From NCBI GenBank assembly GCA_965205385.1, contig CBDBGS010000006.1:1-64000 (forward strand): a DNA stretch of 64,000 bases, in the 5' to 3' direction. This DNA comes from CATOSP01 sp965205385. GTDB taxonomy: Bacteria; Chloroflexota; Dehalococcoidia; Lucifugimonadales; UBA3495. A program made the translations under genes and the position numbers. Under the pieces are notes generated by a model. That model saw only the letters and a program-made list of their open reading frames with translations. It did not search any database and was not told the DNA's origin. Positions 47,647 through 57,005 of this stretch are shown here, piece after piece (the first letter of the stretch is position 1; each line of letters opens with the position of its first letter).

Positions 47647-48416
47647 TTGTCCCAACGGTTCTTGCCCGGAGTGCCCGGCGAGGCAATCGAACAGATCTTC
47701 AGCCGGGCGCCAGGCAATGACATGACCTCTGGGAAGTTCGACAGTCCTGAATCTTCGGCAGCCCTCGCCGCCAACACCTTTGGGTCCTTCTTGCACAGTC
47801 CGCAGGACCTGCCGCGTCTTCCAGGGTATCGCAGTGCGGATTGGCCCGCACTTTCGCTGGCCCTGGAGAAAACCGTTCGATTTCCCTGGTCCGGGGGGCG
47901 TCATCCTGTATTGGATGTACTGGTCACCACCCCATCGGAGTTAATCGGGATCGAGTCCAAGCGGTTCGAGCCATATCGGAAAAAGGTAACCCCAGTCTGT
48001 CCGATGCCTTCTGGCGTCCAGTGTGGGGCGACCGCATGGCCGTATATCAAAGGGTCCGCGATCGATTGAGGGAAGACAGTGCCCTATATGTTTCGCTCGA
48101 CGCCCCGCAACTCTTCAAACATGCCCTCGCCCTACGCACGGAGGTGAACAGACCCGGCGAACATGCGGGGAGATCGCCGGTGTTGGTTTACGTCTATGCG
48201 GAACCGGCAGCCTGGCCACGGGGAGGCAACTCGATAACAGATGCGGCAAGAGCCAAGCACCGAGAGGAAATCGGTCGCTTCGCCCAGGAGACGGCGGGAG
48301 ATGGAGTCGCTTTTATTCCCTGTACGTATCGCGACCTGCTTGCTGGGTGGGCGGAAAACCCGTCCCCTGAAATTCGCGCCCACGCGGAGGCAGTAAACAG
48401 GTCGTTCTCTCCGTGA
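47647..48416 (+). pseudogene. PGN_0703-like restriction-endonuclease-fold protein, frameshifted
   Basis: TTG 47647 follows 'aggagg'. The first frame has SPESSAALAANTFGSFLHSP, VRFPWSGGRHPVLDVLVTT and ELIGIESKRFEPYRKK, the D-(E)XK-type core. Near 47985 (run of A) the frame changes and continues SLSDAFWRPVWGDRMAVYQR, YVSLDAPQLFKHALALRTEV and LVYVYAEPAAWP to 48416. One correction restores about 256 residues. The family is found in defence-related loci. It is adjacent to the broken UDG-like gene on the same strand. Confidence 0.72.
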
Positions 48417-48714
48417 CACTCCTCACGTGTGCTCTAAACGGGTGCGCCTTGAAGGCTGTGGGTTCACCGCTGATCTACACCTGGTGCCCGTCGTACCGTG
48501 GCGCCTCTCGCCGAATTGGCCACGGTTTGGTATTACTTCGTGCCCTTCGTCCGGCTGGCTATATGAAGCATCTAGCCCACAGCTAAGGCTCCCCCGCTAC
48601 CGGGTTCCCCATACCCGTACCCTGTCCGGCCTGAACTGTGCCGTCGTAGGAGGTACCGTCCTATCGATCCATGGTGACCAAGCCTAGCTCGACGATAGTG
48701 CAAGCATACGCTGA
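48417..48714. other. intergenic, no gene recognised
   Basis: A weak match to the reverse complement of the 39-bp motif lies near 48618-48650 (CTGAACTGTGCCGTCGTAGG), too diverged to call. Confidence 0.4.
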
Positions 48715-48999
48715 TTAGGCAGGAGGACCTTCGAAGGCGTACCCGGCGGCGCCCAACACCTCCTCCAGCCGCGCTAGATTCCCCCGCCGCGGCGACTGAA
48801 TCCTCGACTCCCAGCAATTGACAGACGCCTTGCTCACCCCAACCCGCTGCGCGAGCTCGGCCTGGCTCAACCCAAGCTCCTTTCGCCTGGTCTTCATCCA
48901 GCCGCCAATGTTAACAGGGCCCTTTTCCTGGTCCCGGAACACCACCCGCACCGGCATGAACAGGGAACCCCGAGCCGCGCCCTCCCCCGTCTCCACCAT
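48715..48999 (-). CDS. XRE-family HTH regulator
   Basis: 94 residues. The N-terminal strand segment (RGSLFMPVRVVFRDQEKGPV) is followed by a HTH_3 domain: MKTRRKELGLSQAELAQRVG, VSKASVNCWESRIQSPRRGN. Two relatives exist in the window, one fused to a transposase (28044-28598) and one decayed (41565-41790). It looks intact. The N-terminal extension with 'MPVRVVF' is not part of a minimal HTH and marks this family. Confidence 0.8.
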   Translation of the reverse strand: MVETGEGAARGSLFMPVRVVFRDQEKGPVNIGGWMKTRRKELGLSQAELAQRVGVSKASVNCWESRIQSPRRGNLARLEEVLGAAGYAFEGPPA

Positions 49000-49649
49000 C
49001 CCCAGTCAAACCATACCTCCCTTGGCTTCAACCGCCACATGAAGCCATCGCTAAAACGACGGTAAGCAACCCCTTCCTCGGCCCATCACCGACCACTTTG
49101 TGTCTCTCGAGGTCCAGTTAAATCCGATTTAGCATAACCTGCGGGACCCGATTGCGGCGGGACATAGATGCGAGGGTCCGCAGGGCACTAAAGTTATTGC
49201 TGCCTACTCCTAGGACGAAGTCCTGCATCTGATCGGCATGGCACGTGAAGGGCAGAGGCAATTGACCGTGGTCCTCCTACGCGGAGCCTATCCGGAGTAG
49301 CATCCTAATCACCTACCGGCATACTTCCTCTGCCTGTATTTCCGCAAGCCGGTCCCCGTTGCTGAATTGCGGCGACTGTTAGACAGGCTCTCAGCTCTTG
49401 ACGGTTAAGGTGTCGACGTCGATGCCTTCCGCCACTCGCGCTCGGCTTGGGGTGAGGTCTTGGCGCTTCTCCCGGATGCCGCGCCCTTACGGTCTACACC
49501 AACTTTTCATATTGCCGCTTTCGTCGCGACTCCCGGTGAAAGCGTCTTGTCGTATGCTATCAATCTCTGAATCCTGCCTTGACAACCCGGTCTCCCAAGC
49601 TACAATTGCCTGGAAACCCCAGTAATTTGGTCAATAAGGAGAAACTGCA
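49000..49649. other. intergenic, no gene recognised
   Basis: 650 bp with only short frames. The last 20 bp hold the ribosome-binding site (aaggaga) of the hydrolase. Confidence 0.45.
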
Positions 49650-50408
49650 ATGCCCTTTTACGAGAGAGGCGATGTCCGCATTCATTACGAAGAGGCCGGC
49701 TCCGGCTTCCCGCTCCTGGCCACGCCGGGCGGCGGCCTGAACTCCGTAGCCGACGGCTGGCCGAGACAAGTATTCAACGCCATGGAAGTGTTCAAGGACG
49801 ACTTCCGGTGCATCACCATGGACCAACGCAACGCCATTGGCGGAGAGTCCACCGGGCCCGTCCAGGTCGAAGACCCCTGGGGCGCATTCGCCGACGATCA
49901 ACTGGGACTGATGGACCATCTCGGTATCCAGGAGTTCTTCTTTATAGGCTACTGCATAGGCGGCCCATTCGCTCTTAAGCTCATTGACCGGGCTCCTGAA
50001 CGGGTCCTGGCCGCTGTATTCTGCCAACCCGTGGGTCACAATACCGAGTTTCCCGACTCTATGTACGACTCCGGGCACGACTCCTGGGGACCCGAGCTGA
50101 TCTCGCGCCGCCCGGGGCTCACAATGGAGACCATCGAACAGTACCTGCACAACCTCTACCGGGTCCAGCCCGACTTCATGTACAGCGTGTCACGGGACTT
50201 CGCAAGCTCATGCCAGACTCCCATGCTGGTCATGCCCGACAACACGCCTTCCCACTCCCTGGAGGCAGCAATGGACCTGGCGGAGTTGGCTCCCAAGGCC
50301 GAGGTTACGGCCTATCCGTGGAAAGAAGACCAGGAGCTGTTCGCCAAGACCGTCATCCAGGTCCGCGAATTCCTTAAGTCGTACCAACCCGCCACAGCCA
50401 CCCGCTGA
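49650..50408 (+). CDS. alpha/beta-hydrolase with Cys nucleophile
   Basis: 252 residues; ATG 49650 follows 'aaggagaaactgca'. Fold features: YERGDVRIHYEEAGSGFPLL, ATPGGGLNS, ITMDQRNAIGGES, and the nucleophile elbow GYCIGG (Cys102 instead of Ser). A Cys at this site is known from dienelactone hydrolases. The last His of the triad is not obvious near the C-terminus (YPWKEDQELFAKTV), so catalytic competence is uncertain. It stands alone between gaps. Confidence 0.82.
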   Translation: MPFYERGDVRIHYEEAGSGFPLLATPGGGLNSVADGWPRQVFNAMEVFKDDFRCITMDQRNAIGGESTGPVQVEDPWGAFADDQLGLMDHLGIQEFFFIGYCIGGPFALKLIDRAPERVLAAVFCQPVGHNTEFPDSMYDSGHDSWGPELISRRPGLTMETIEQYLHNLYRVQPDFMYSVSRDFASSCQTPMLVMPDNTPSHSLEAAMDLAELAPKAEVTAYPWKEDQELFAKTVIQVREFLKSYQPATATR

Positions 50409-51484
50409 CACGGTTGGGTCATGTGTCCAGGTGCCAGGGCGGCGGGGTCAAACTCTGTGGGATCTCGTTTTTCTTATCGCTGAGAAAAACTGATTTGGCC
50501 ATAGGGTTCGGGGAACCGGCTGCCCTGGCCGCTCTAGCGGGCCCAAGGGAAACGGGGCATCGACAAGGGTTAGTTATACAGATTTCAACGAAGGTTTAGG
50601 CATTCATGCCCCAGGGAATGGGCGCTCGGCCATGAATCAGCAATGCATGTTATAACCGAGACTAAAACTGACAAACGGGATATAGCTTGCAGCGGCGGGC
50701 TGGAGGCCGATGATCGCGGTTTGGTTGCCTCCTCGGCTTAATTCCTTTTCCCCAACCATGTCCCCGCTCAGGTGCAAGGTCTCCCGGGGAATCTGCCCAT
50801 AGCAGTTCCAGCCGCAGTGAGGACGCTCCGGGTCGGAACTCTCCAACCGCGTTTCCGAGTCTGTCCAGGACTCTTCTGAGATCCGGGACAGCTTCTTCCG
50901 AATGAGCGAGCGAATGCGGAGGGGTTGGCTTGGAGTAATGTTGTTTAACTCCTTCGCGTCGGCAACATCCGCAGTATCTTCGTTGGTTCGCCATCGATCG
51001 ATCTCCGAACTCAAGTTTGCTGGATTGGTTACGGTTCGGCGGGGACTTAAGGTGTTGTCTCGTGCAATTTGTTCGCCCCTAAGAGTCGGAGCCGTCCCGC
51101 TTCAGCCCCTCCAAAATATCTCGGCCTTCGGTCAACAGACTGCGTTTGACGCTGGTCTTAGCTTGATCCGCGAGGTTTGAGCCGACTAGTCCGTTCGCCG
51201 ATTTGGGTTTTGGCCATGGCCTCGCCCATGGTCCGCCAACTCCAGTCCAGGTTGTACAGTTCTAGGGTACGTTCCAGAACCATCTGCCATGGGTACAGGA
51301 GCATGTCGGCGGCTGACTACTCCTGCAAGCCTGAATGGTCGTGGAGCCGGAGCGAATACCCGTCGAATCCGGTTCATTCCACTAGCTAAAGATAAGCAGC
51401 ACATGGAAGATGCCGTTGGCGCAGGTCGGCCTTGCCTAATTCTCGAGCCAACTGTGAGGCCGATTCCGAGTCTAAACGCCCGGT
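50409..51484. other. gene-poor stretch with one small ORF
   Basis: No confident gene. A minus-strand frame ending near 51159 reads MLLYPWQMVLERTLELYNLD and WSWRTMGEAMAKTQIGERTS, coding-like but unrecognised. Another (50637-51014) has no family features. Both may be relics. Confidence 0.4.
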
Positions 51485-52903
51485 TTACTCTATGGCGTGC
51501 ACCTTTCCGTCGCTGGACCGGACGTAAAGGCGGTCGTCGGCGAAAACCGGTGCAACATCTATGGCTGCGCCCAAAGAAAGCTGCCACACGACATTCCCTG
51601 TGTGTCGGTCAAGGGAGTAGAAGACGCCGTTTTCGTCCCCGAAGTATACGCGGTCGCCCAGGGTTACCGGTGACCTCAGGATGCCGATGCCGGCCTGGAA
51701 CCGCCATAGTTTGTCGCCCTTGAGGGCATCCGCGGCATAGAAGTTGCCTTCGGAATCGCCAACGTAGAATGCGTCCGTATTAACCGCGGGAGCGGCGACA
51801 ATTCCCGCGGATGTGACGGTGGAGAAGCGCCACATCCCTCCCTTTTGGGCTGGCGGCCGTGGTATTCCCGGCATCCTCCAGACCCAGAATTGGGACCACA
51901 CTGTCTTAATTTGGTACTGACCAGGTATCTCTCGGGCGCCAGCGTCAACGGCGTAGAGTTGGCCCCCACTTGCGAAGTACGCCAGCCCGTTCCCGATCAC
52001 AGGAGCGGATGATACGGGATCGGGTGTGCGAAATCTGAGGAGCTCCTGGCCGGTTCTTGCATTTAGGATGTGGAGGTTCCCTTCGCTATCACCGGCAAAG
52101 AGCTTTCCTTCATATATGGCAACCGACGAGCGTACGGTCCCCTCAATCTCCTCTTTCCAGATTACATCGCCGTCTGAAGCATCGAGGGCGTAAATAAATT
52201 GGTCTGCTGTGCCGAAATACACTATGCCATCGCTCACCAAGGGCGACGTGGTAACCGGGCCTTGCGCGCTAAATGCCCAGCGGATTTCACCTGATCTCCG
52301 GTCGAGAGCTAGAAGCCGGTGGTCCTGCAGACCAACGTAAAGAAGCGTCCCCGCCACCGCCAAGGAGTGCTGTGCCGGGCCGCTAGTTTGCAACTCCCAG
52401 ATGGGCCCTCCTGTTTCCGTGTCCAAGGCCAGGACTTTGAAGTTGCCCCCGATGTAGATCACCCCGCCGGCCACCGTGGGCGGAGAACGGGTAGGCTGGC
52501 CCAGGTCCTGGGTCCACAAAAGTGTCCCCAAGGGATGCCGGCTAATATTTGGTAGATTCCTCGTGAGCTGGAGGTCTCGCCCCCCCATGGACCAGTCACC
52601 AGGCATCGAGTCGGAGGTGGCCTGCGTAGCTGGCTTATGAAACAATAGAACAACAGGATCGGGCAGGAACGGGTAATTGGCCCATGCGATATAACCCAGC
52701 AGCCCTAGCAACACAGCATACACGGCCAGGCGCCGACGCGTAATCCACTTCCGTCTTCGGCCTGCCTCTGCCCAATGGGGCAGGACTACTGAGTAGCGAT
52801 CACATGCCCAGCAGGCGTGCCCGGCCACCTGCTCTTCTGCCCCGCACCAATCACATGTGACCAGGTTAACGGGCCCGGGTTTTTCCTTATCTAGACGCCT
52901 CAT
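51485..52903 (-). CDS. membrane-anchored PQQ-type beta-propeller protein with zinc ribbon
   Basis: 472 residues. A cytoplasmic zinc ribbon (Cys17, Cys20, Cys31, Cys34: CDWCGAEE to CWACD) is followed by a basic stretch and one membrane segment (about 59-76, AVYAVLLGLLGYIAWANYPF). Then comes an external eight-bladed type propeller with repeats 'VYFG..DG.vYALDa.tG..lW'. Related proteins act as scaffolds or outer-surface binding proteins; no PQQ-dehydrogenase catalytic residues were recognised. It lies downstream of the Opp operon on the same strand, 122 bp after it. Confidence 0.82.
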   Translation of the reverse strand: MRRLDKEKPGPVNLVTCDWCGAEEQVAGHACWACDRYSVVLPHWAEAGRRRKWITRRRLAVYAVLLGLLGYIAWANYPFLPDPVVLLFHKPATQATSDSMPGDWSMGGRDLQLTRNLPNISRHPLGTLLWTQDLGQPTRSPPTVAGGVIYIGGNFKVLALDTETGGPIWELQTSGPAQHSLAVAGTLLYVGLQDHRLLALDRRSGEIRWAFSAQGPVTTSPLVSDGIVYFGTADQFIYALDASDGDVIWKEEIEGTVRSSVAIYEGKLFAGDSEGNLHILNARTGQELLRFRTPDPVSSAPVIGNGLAYFASGGQLYAVDAGAREIPGQYQIKTVWSQFWVWRMPGIPRPPAQKGGMWRFSTVTSAGIVAAPAVNTDAFYVGDSEGNFYAADALKGDKLWRFQAGIGILRSPVTLGDRVYFGDENGVFYSLDRHTGNVVWQLSLGAAIDVAPVFADDRLYVRSSDGKVHAIE

Positions 52904-53025
52904 TGGGCGAAGGTTATCGCGTTTGCGTGCACGGGCGCAAACGATGAAGGTCGATGAGGTAACTAACGAGGATGAATTGAGCGGAAATGACGGCGGAGCC
53001 GGTCATCTGGGGTCTAACCACGGGC

Positions 53026-53997
53026 TCAGTAAAGGTGGCAAGATACCAAATGCCCCGGGGACACTTCCTGGTGCACCGGCATCTCCACCGAACACTTGTC
53101 CATGGCGAAGGGGCACCGGGGATGGAACCGACACCCGCTGGGTGGATCGATGGGAGAAGGGACCTCTCCGCTCAACACAATGTCCTCTTGAACCAAATCT
53201 GGGTGTGACGGCAAGGCTGCTGAAAAAAGGCCTTTCGTGTACGGGTGCAAGGGATTCTGGTAGAGTTCCTCGGTCTCCGCATGCTCTACGATCTGCCCAA
53301 GATACATGACTGCAGTCTCATGCGCCATGTACCGAACAGTGGCAAGATTGTGAGCGATCAGGAGATAGGCAACGTTGTACTGTCCCTGAAGGTCCTTCAG
53401 CAAGTTCATCACCTGGGCGCGTATCGACACGTCCAACGCCGACACCGGCTCGTCCAAGATGATCAGTTTGGGATAGGACGCCAGAGCGCTGGCTACGGCA
53501 ATTCGCTGCCGCTGACCGCCACTGAACTCGTGGGGATAGTTTTTGGCTTGTTCGGGATGCAGCCCAACTTGTTCCAAAACCTCGGCTACGCGCTCCCGCA
53601 CCTCACCCCGAGATATTTCCCGGTTGACGGTCAAAGACTCGGCCACGATGTCTCTGACCCGCATACGGGGACTCAACGAGGACCACGGGTCTTGGAATAC
53701 GGCCTGCACCGTAGTCCGAAAATTCTTCAATTCCTGCCCTTTGAAAGTCTGTATATCCCGTCCATCCAACATTATCTGGCCCTCAGTGGGCTCTTCAAGT
53801 CTTAGGATAAGTTTGCTTGTCGTGGTCTTACCGCACCCAGATTCTCCCACCAATCCTAGCGTTTCCCCTTGCTTGATGGAAAAGTTGATACCATCCACCG
53901 CCTGAACCTGGCCGACGGTCTTCATCAAGACCAGCCCTTCGGTCACCGGAAAATACTTCTTGAGGTCCTTAACCCAGAGCAGAGGCTCCTCTACCAT
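53026..53997 (-). CDS. oppF: oligopeptide ABC transporter ATP-binding protein (OppF-like)
   Basis: 323 residues. Walker A GESGCGKTT, signature FSGGQRQRI, Walker B LIILDEP, then the OppF/DppF C-terminal extension with a Cys cluster (GCRFHPRCPFAMDKC). It powers import together with the OppD-like protein. ATG 53997 overlaps the end of oppD by 7 bp. It is the last gene of a five-gene operon transcribed on the minus strand. Confidence 0.95.
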   Translation of the reverse strand: MVEEPLLWVKDLKKYFPVTEGLVLMKTVGQVQAVDGINFSIKQGETLGLVGESGCGKTTTSKLILRLEEPTEGQIMLDGRDIQTFKGQELKNFRTTVQAVFQDPWSSLSPRMRVRDIVAESLTVNREISRGEVRERVAEVLEQVGLHPEQAKNYPHEFSGGQRQRIAVASALASYPKLIILDEPVSALDVSIRAQVMNLLKDLQGQYNVAYLLIAHNLATVRYMAHETAVMYLGQIVEHAETEELYQNPLHPYTKGLFSAALPSHPDLVQEDIVLSGEVPSPIDPPSGCRFHPRCPFAMDKCSVEMPVHQEVSPGHLVSCHLY

Positions 53998-54974
53998 GAC
54001 GGGTCAAGCCTCCAACAGTCGGCGCTATGACCTTCCTTCACCGAATAGGAAGGCGGGTGCTCTCCAATGCAGCGGTCCCGGGCATATTGGCAGCGGTCGG
54101 CGAACCTACATCCCACCGGCAGGTCCCACAGCAACGGTGGTTGTCCTTCGATAGAGTACAGTCGATCTACTCGCTCCTCTAGCTTTGGCACGGACTCAAT
54201 CAAAGCCTGGGTGTACGGATGAGAGGCATTGTTAAAAAGGTCCCTCACGCCGCCCTGCTCCACTATTCGGCCAGCGTACATCACGGCCACTCGATCACAC
54301 ATTCGGGCCACCACGCCGAAATCGTGGGTAATGAATATAATCGCCAGCCCGGTGCTTGCCTGGAGTTCTTTCAACAATCTCAGGTACTGGAGTTGAATGG
54401 TTACGTCTAAGGCAGTAGTAGGCTCGTCCGCTATGATAACGCCGGGCTCCAGGGCCATCGCGATCGCACCGACCACTCGCTGCTTCATCCCACCGCTCAT
54501 CTGGTGGGGGAAGTCTTCCAGACGCCGCTCCGGAGCCGCGACGTTGACCCTGCGGAGGGCTTCTATGGCTCTCTGAATTAGATTTCTTTTTGATTCGCTG
54601 CGCGCCAGGCTTAGGGATTCTATCAGTTGGTTTCCGATGGTAAACACGGGATTGAGCGAAGTCTGGGGATCCTGCAGAATCATAGAGATCTGCCGACCCC
54701 GGATATGGCGCATCTCTTCATCCGATTTCTGTAGCAGGTCCTCCCCGTTTAGCAAGATCTCCCCGCCCACAATGCGACCGGCAGGCTTAGGGACCAAGCG
54801 CAACAGAGATAGTGCGGTCATGGTCTTGCCGCACCCCGACTCCCCCACGATACCCAATGTTTCACCCTGACGAAGCTGGAAGGAAACCCCGTCCACCGCC
54901 TTCACCTCGGCGGTACGGGTGAAAAAGTAAGTGCGAAGGTCGTTGACCTCTAGGATGACGTCGCCCGTATCCAC
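53991..54974 (-). CDS. oppD: oligopeptide ABC transporter ATP-binding protein (OppD-like)
   Basis: 327 residues. Walker A GESGCGKTM, signature MSGGMKQRV, Walker B VIIADEP, and the C-terminal GCRFADRCQYARDRC segment, which in such proteins can hold an iron-sulfur cluster. It is separated by 10 bp from the permease gene upstream and overlaps oppF downstream. Confidence 0.95.
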   Translation of the reverse strand: MDTGDVILEVNDLRTYFFTRTAEVKAVDGVSFQLRQGETLGIVGESGCGKTMTALSLLRLVPKPAGRIVGGEILLNGEDLLQKSDEEMRHIRGRQISMILQDPQTSLNPVFTIGNQLIESLSLARSESKRNLIQRAIEALRRVNVAAPERRLEDFPHQMSGGMKQRVVGAIAMALEPGVIIADEPTTALDVTIQLQYLRLLKELQASTGLAIIFITHDFGVVARMCDRVAVMYAGRIVEQGGVRDLFNNASHPYTQALIESVPKLEERVDRLYSIEGQPPLLWDLPVGCRFADRCQYARDRCIGEHPPSYSVKEGHSADCWRLDPSW

Positions 54975-54984
54975 GGTCTTCGAC

Positions 54985-55881
54985 CTAAATGTTCCGGAGT
55001 TTCGGGTCCAGCTTGTCCCGCAGCCAGTCCCCGAACAGGTTCATCGAGAGCACGGTGAGCATAATCGCAAGGCCAGGAAAGAATGCGACCCACCAGGCGG
55101 TGACGACGAGTACGCGACCATCGGCTACCATCAGCCCCCAGGCCGGATTGGGTGGTGGAATACCCACGCCCAGAAAGCTGAGGGCGGCTTCGAAAAGAAT
55201 GACCTGCCCTATCTCCAGCGTAGCCAATACGATGATGCTGTTCGCCACATTCGGGAAAACGTGGTGAATCATAATCCGCATGTCTGAAGCACCCGCTACC
55301 TTGGCCCGTGCTATGAAGTCCAATTCCCGGACCCGTAGGGTCTCCCCTCGTACCATGCGGGCATATCGGGCCCAGATGACAACGGAGATAATGATAATAA
55401 CAGCAGTAAAGCCGGCGTCCATAACAGTTGCCAGCACCAGGGCCAGAAGGATGGAGGGCAGTGCCAGCTTCACGTCCACTAGCCGCATGATTAGGTGGTC
55501 GACAGTCCCACCAAAATATCCGGCGACTAAGCCCAGACTAACTCCTACGAATGCTCCAAGGAGAATGGACACCATTGCGACAGTCAACGAGATTCGGGCG
55601 CCGTGGATAATACGGCTCAACATGTCCCGGCCAATTTTGTCGGTGCCCAATATGTGGTCCCACGTGCCGCCGTCTAGCCACACCGGGGGTGTCAGGCGGT
55701 CGGGTATACTTCCGTGGATCGGATCATGGGGTGCGACTTGATTGGCAAAAATGCCTGGAATGACCAGGACCAGAATGAGAATGGCAATGGGTATTAACGG
55801 GTACTGTCTGGCGGCTTTTAACGCACGGCCTGCGCGCCACCGCCCGAGAAGCTGGGTGTTAACAGCCACTGACTTACTCAC
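54985..55881 (-). CDS. oppC: oligopeptide ABC transporter permease (OppC-like)
   Basis: 298 residues, about six membrane segments. N-terminal IPIAILILVLVIPGIFANQV, then DHILGTDKIGRDMLSRIIHG (OppC_N/DppC signature) and the EAA-type loop AKVAGASDMRIMIHHVFPNV. It pairs with the OppB-like permease to form the channel. Confidence 0.94.
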   Translation of the reverse strand: MSKSVAVNTQLLGRWRAGRALKAARQYPLIPIAILILVLVIPGIFANQVAPHDPIHGSIPDRLTPPVWLDGGTWDHILGTDKIGRDMLSRIIHGARISLTVAMVSILLGAFVGVSLGLVAGYFGGTVDHLIMRLVDVKLALPSILLALVLATVMDAGFTAVIIIISVVIWARYARMVRGETLRVRELDFIARAKVAGASDMRIMIHHVFPNVANSIIVLATLEIGQVILFEAALSFLGVGIPPPNPAWGLMVADGRVLVVTAWWVAFFPGLAIMLTVLSMNLFGDWLRDKLDPKLRNI

Positions 55882-55985
55882 CTTTCCGGATGTTCAACAT
55901 GTAGGCATCCCGAGCTAATTGCCACGCCTACCCGGACGCGGCTAGGACATTTAGCGCTAATCGATGAACGCAGGTAAGCTGTCGC

Positions 55986-56909
55986 TCAGGAATAGCGGAT
56001 ACGGGGGTCCAGGTAAGCGTAAAGTATGTCCGCGATCAAATTGGCCCCGATGTACAAAGTGGCGAAGAACAGCAGCACCGTCTGCACCACAAAATAGTCG
56101 CGGCCTTGCACGGCTTGTAAAGCCAACTGCCCAATCCCTGGCCAGAAGAACACGGTCTCCGTGATCACCGACCCGGTGAGCACCGACGCCCCAACCACCG
56201 CGAAATAGGTCAGCGGGGCGATCGCAGCGTTACGAAGGCAGTGCTTCCAAATTACCTTCCCTTCCCGGATCCCCTTGATGCGTGCTAGTTTGACATACTC
56301 GCTGTCCAGGACCTCCAGCATCGAAGAACGGACCAACCGCATGATCGCAGCCACCGGAAATATACCCAGTGTAATGGTAGGAAGAATAATGTGGCTTATA
56401 CCCCCCTTACCCGAGGTGGGAAGCCAGCCCAAATTCACCGCGAAGATCCAAATCAGCACAATGGCCAGCCAGAAGCCGGGAACCGACTGGCCAAGCAAGG
56501 CGATGATTTTACCAGCAAGGTCGGCTGGCGTATCCTTCTTCACCGCCGAGAGCACGCCAAGGGGCACCGCGATTATCACGCTGACTACCATCGCAAGACT
56601 GGCCAGTTGCAGTGTGGCGGGGAACCGTTGGGCTATCAGTTCCGCACTGGAAGTTCCTTCCCATCGGATGGACTGACCAAAGTCGCCGCGCGCCATATTG
56701 CCCATGTAGCTAAAGTACTGCACGTGCAGGGGATCGTTGATTCCCCAGTATTCTTCCAGTTCCTCGATGGACTCTTTGGAGGCATCCTCGGGCAAGAGAC
56801 CGGCATCCGCCGGGTTTCCACTTATGTGTATCAACAGGAAAACCACAACACTGATGATCCACAGTGCGATTAGTGAGTGAGCAAGCCTAATCAGTATGAA
56901 ACGTTGCAT
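55986..56909 (-). CDS. oppB: oligopeptide ABC transporter permease (OppB-like)
   Basis: 308 residues from ATG 56909 (MQRFILIRLAHSLIALWIIS); a TTG at 56954 in the same frame lacks support. Membrane segments are typical of DppB, with ARIKGIREGKVIWKHCLRNA as the EAA loop and a C-terminal YAYLDPRIRYS, the family's usual end. The 104-bp gap before oppC holds no gene. Confidence 0.94.
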   Translation of the reverse strand: MQRFILIRLAHSLIALWIISVVVFLLIHISGNPADAGLLPEDASKESIEELEEYWGINDPLHVQYFSYMGNMARGDFGQSIRWEGTSSAELIAQRFPATLQLASLAMVVSVIIAVPLGVLSAVKKDTPADLAGKIIALLGQSVPGFWLAIVLIWIFAVNLGWLPTSGKGGISHIILPTITLGIFPVAAIMRLVRSSMLEVLDSEYVKLARIKGIREGKVIWKHCLRNAAIAPLTYFAVVGASVLTGSVITETVFFWPGIGQLALQAVQGRDYFVVQTVLLFFATLYIGANLIADILYAYLDPRIRYS

Positions 56910-57005
56910 TCGCTCTACTTCTGTATATCCGAGAGACTGATTAGGGGAAGCCAACCCATCACGGTTGGTCTCCCCACTAAGTCAAGAGAACTGGTCAGGC
57001 GCTCT

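Noticed and set aside
48618..48650. Fifth copy of the 39-bp motif in reverse orientation
   Set aside because: Only scattered matches (CTGAACTG, GGAGGTA); not above chance by eye.
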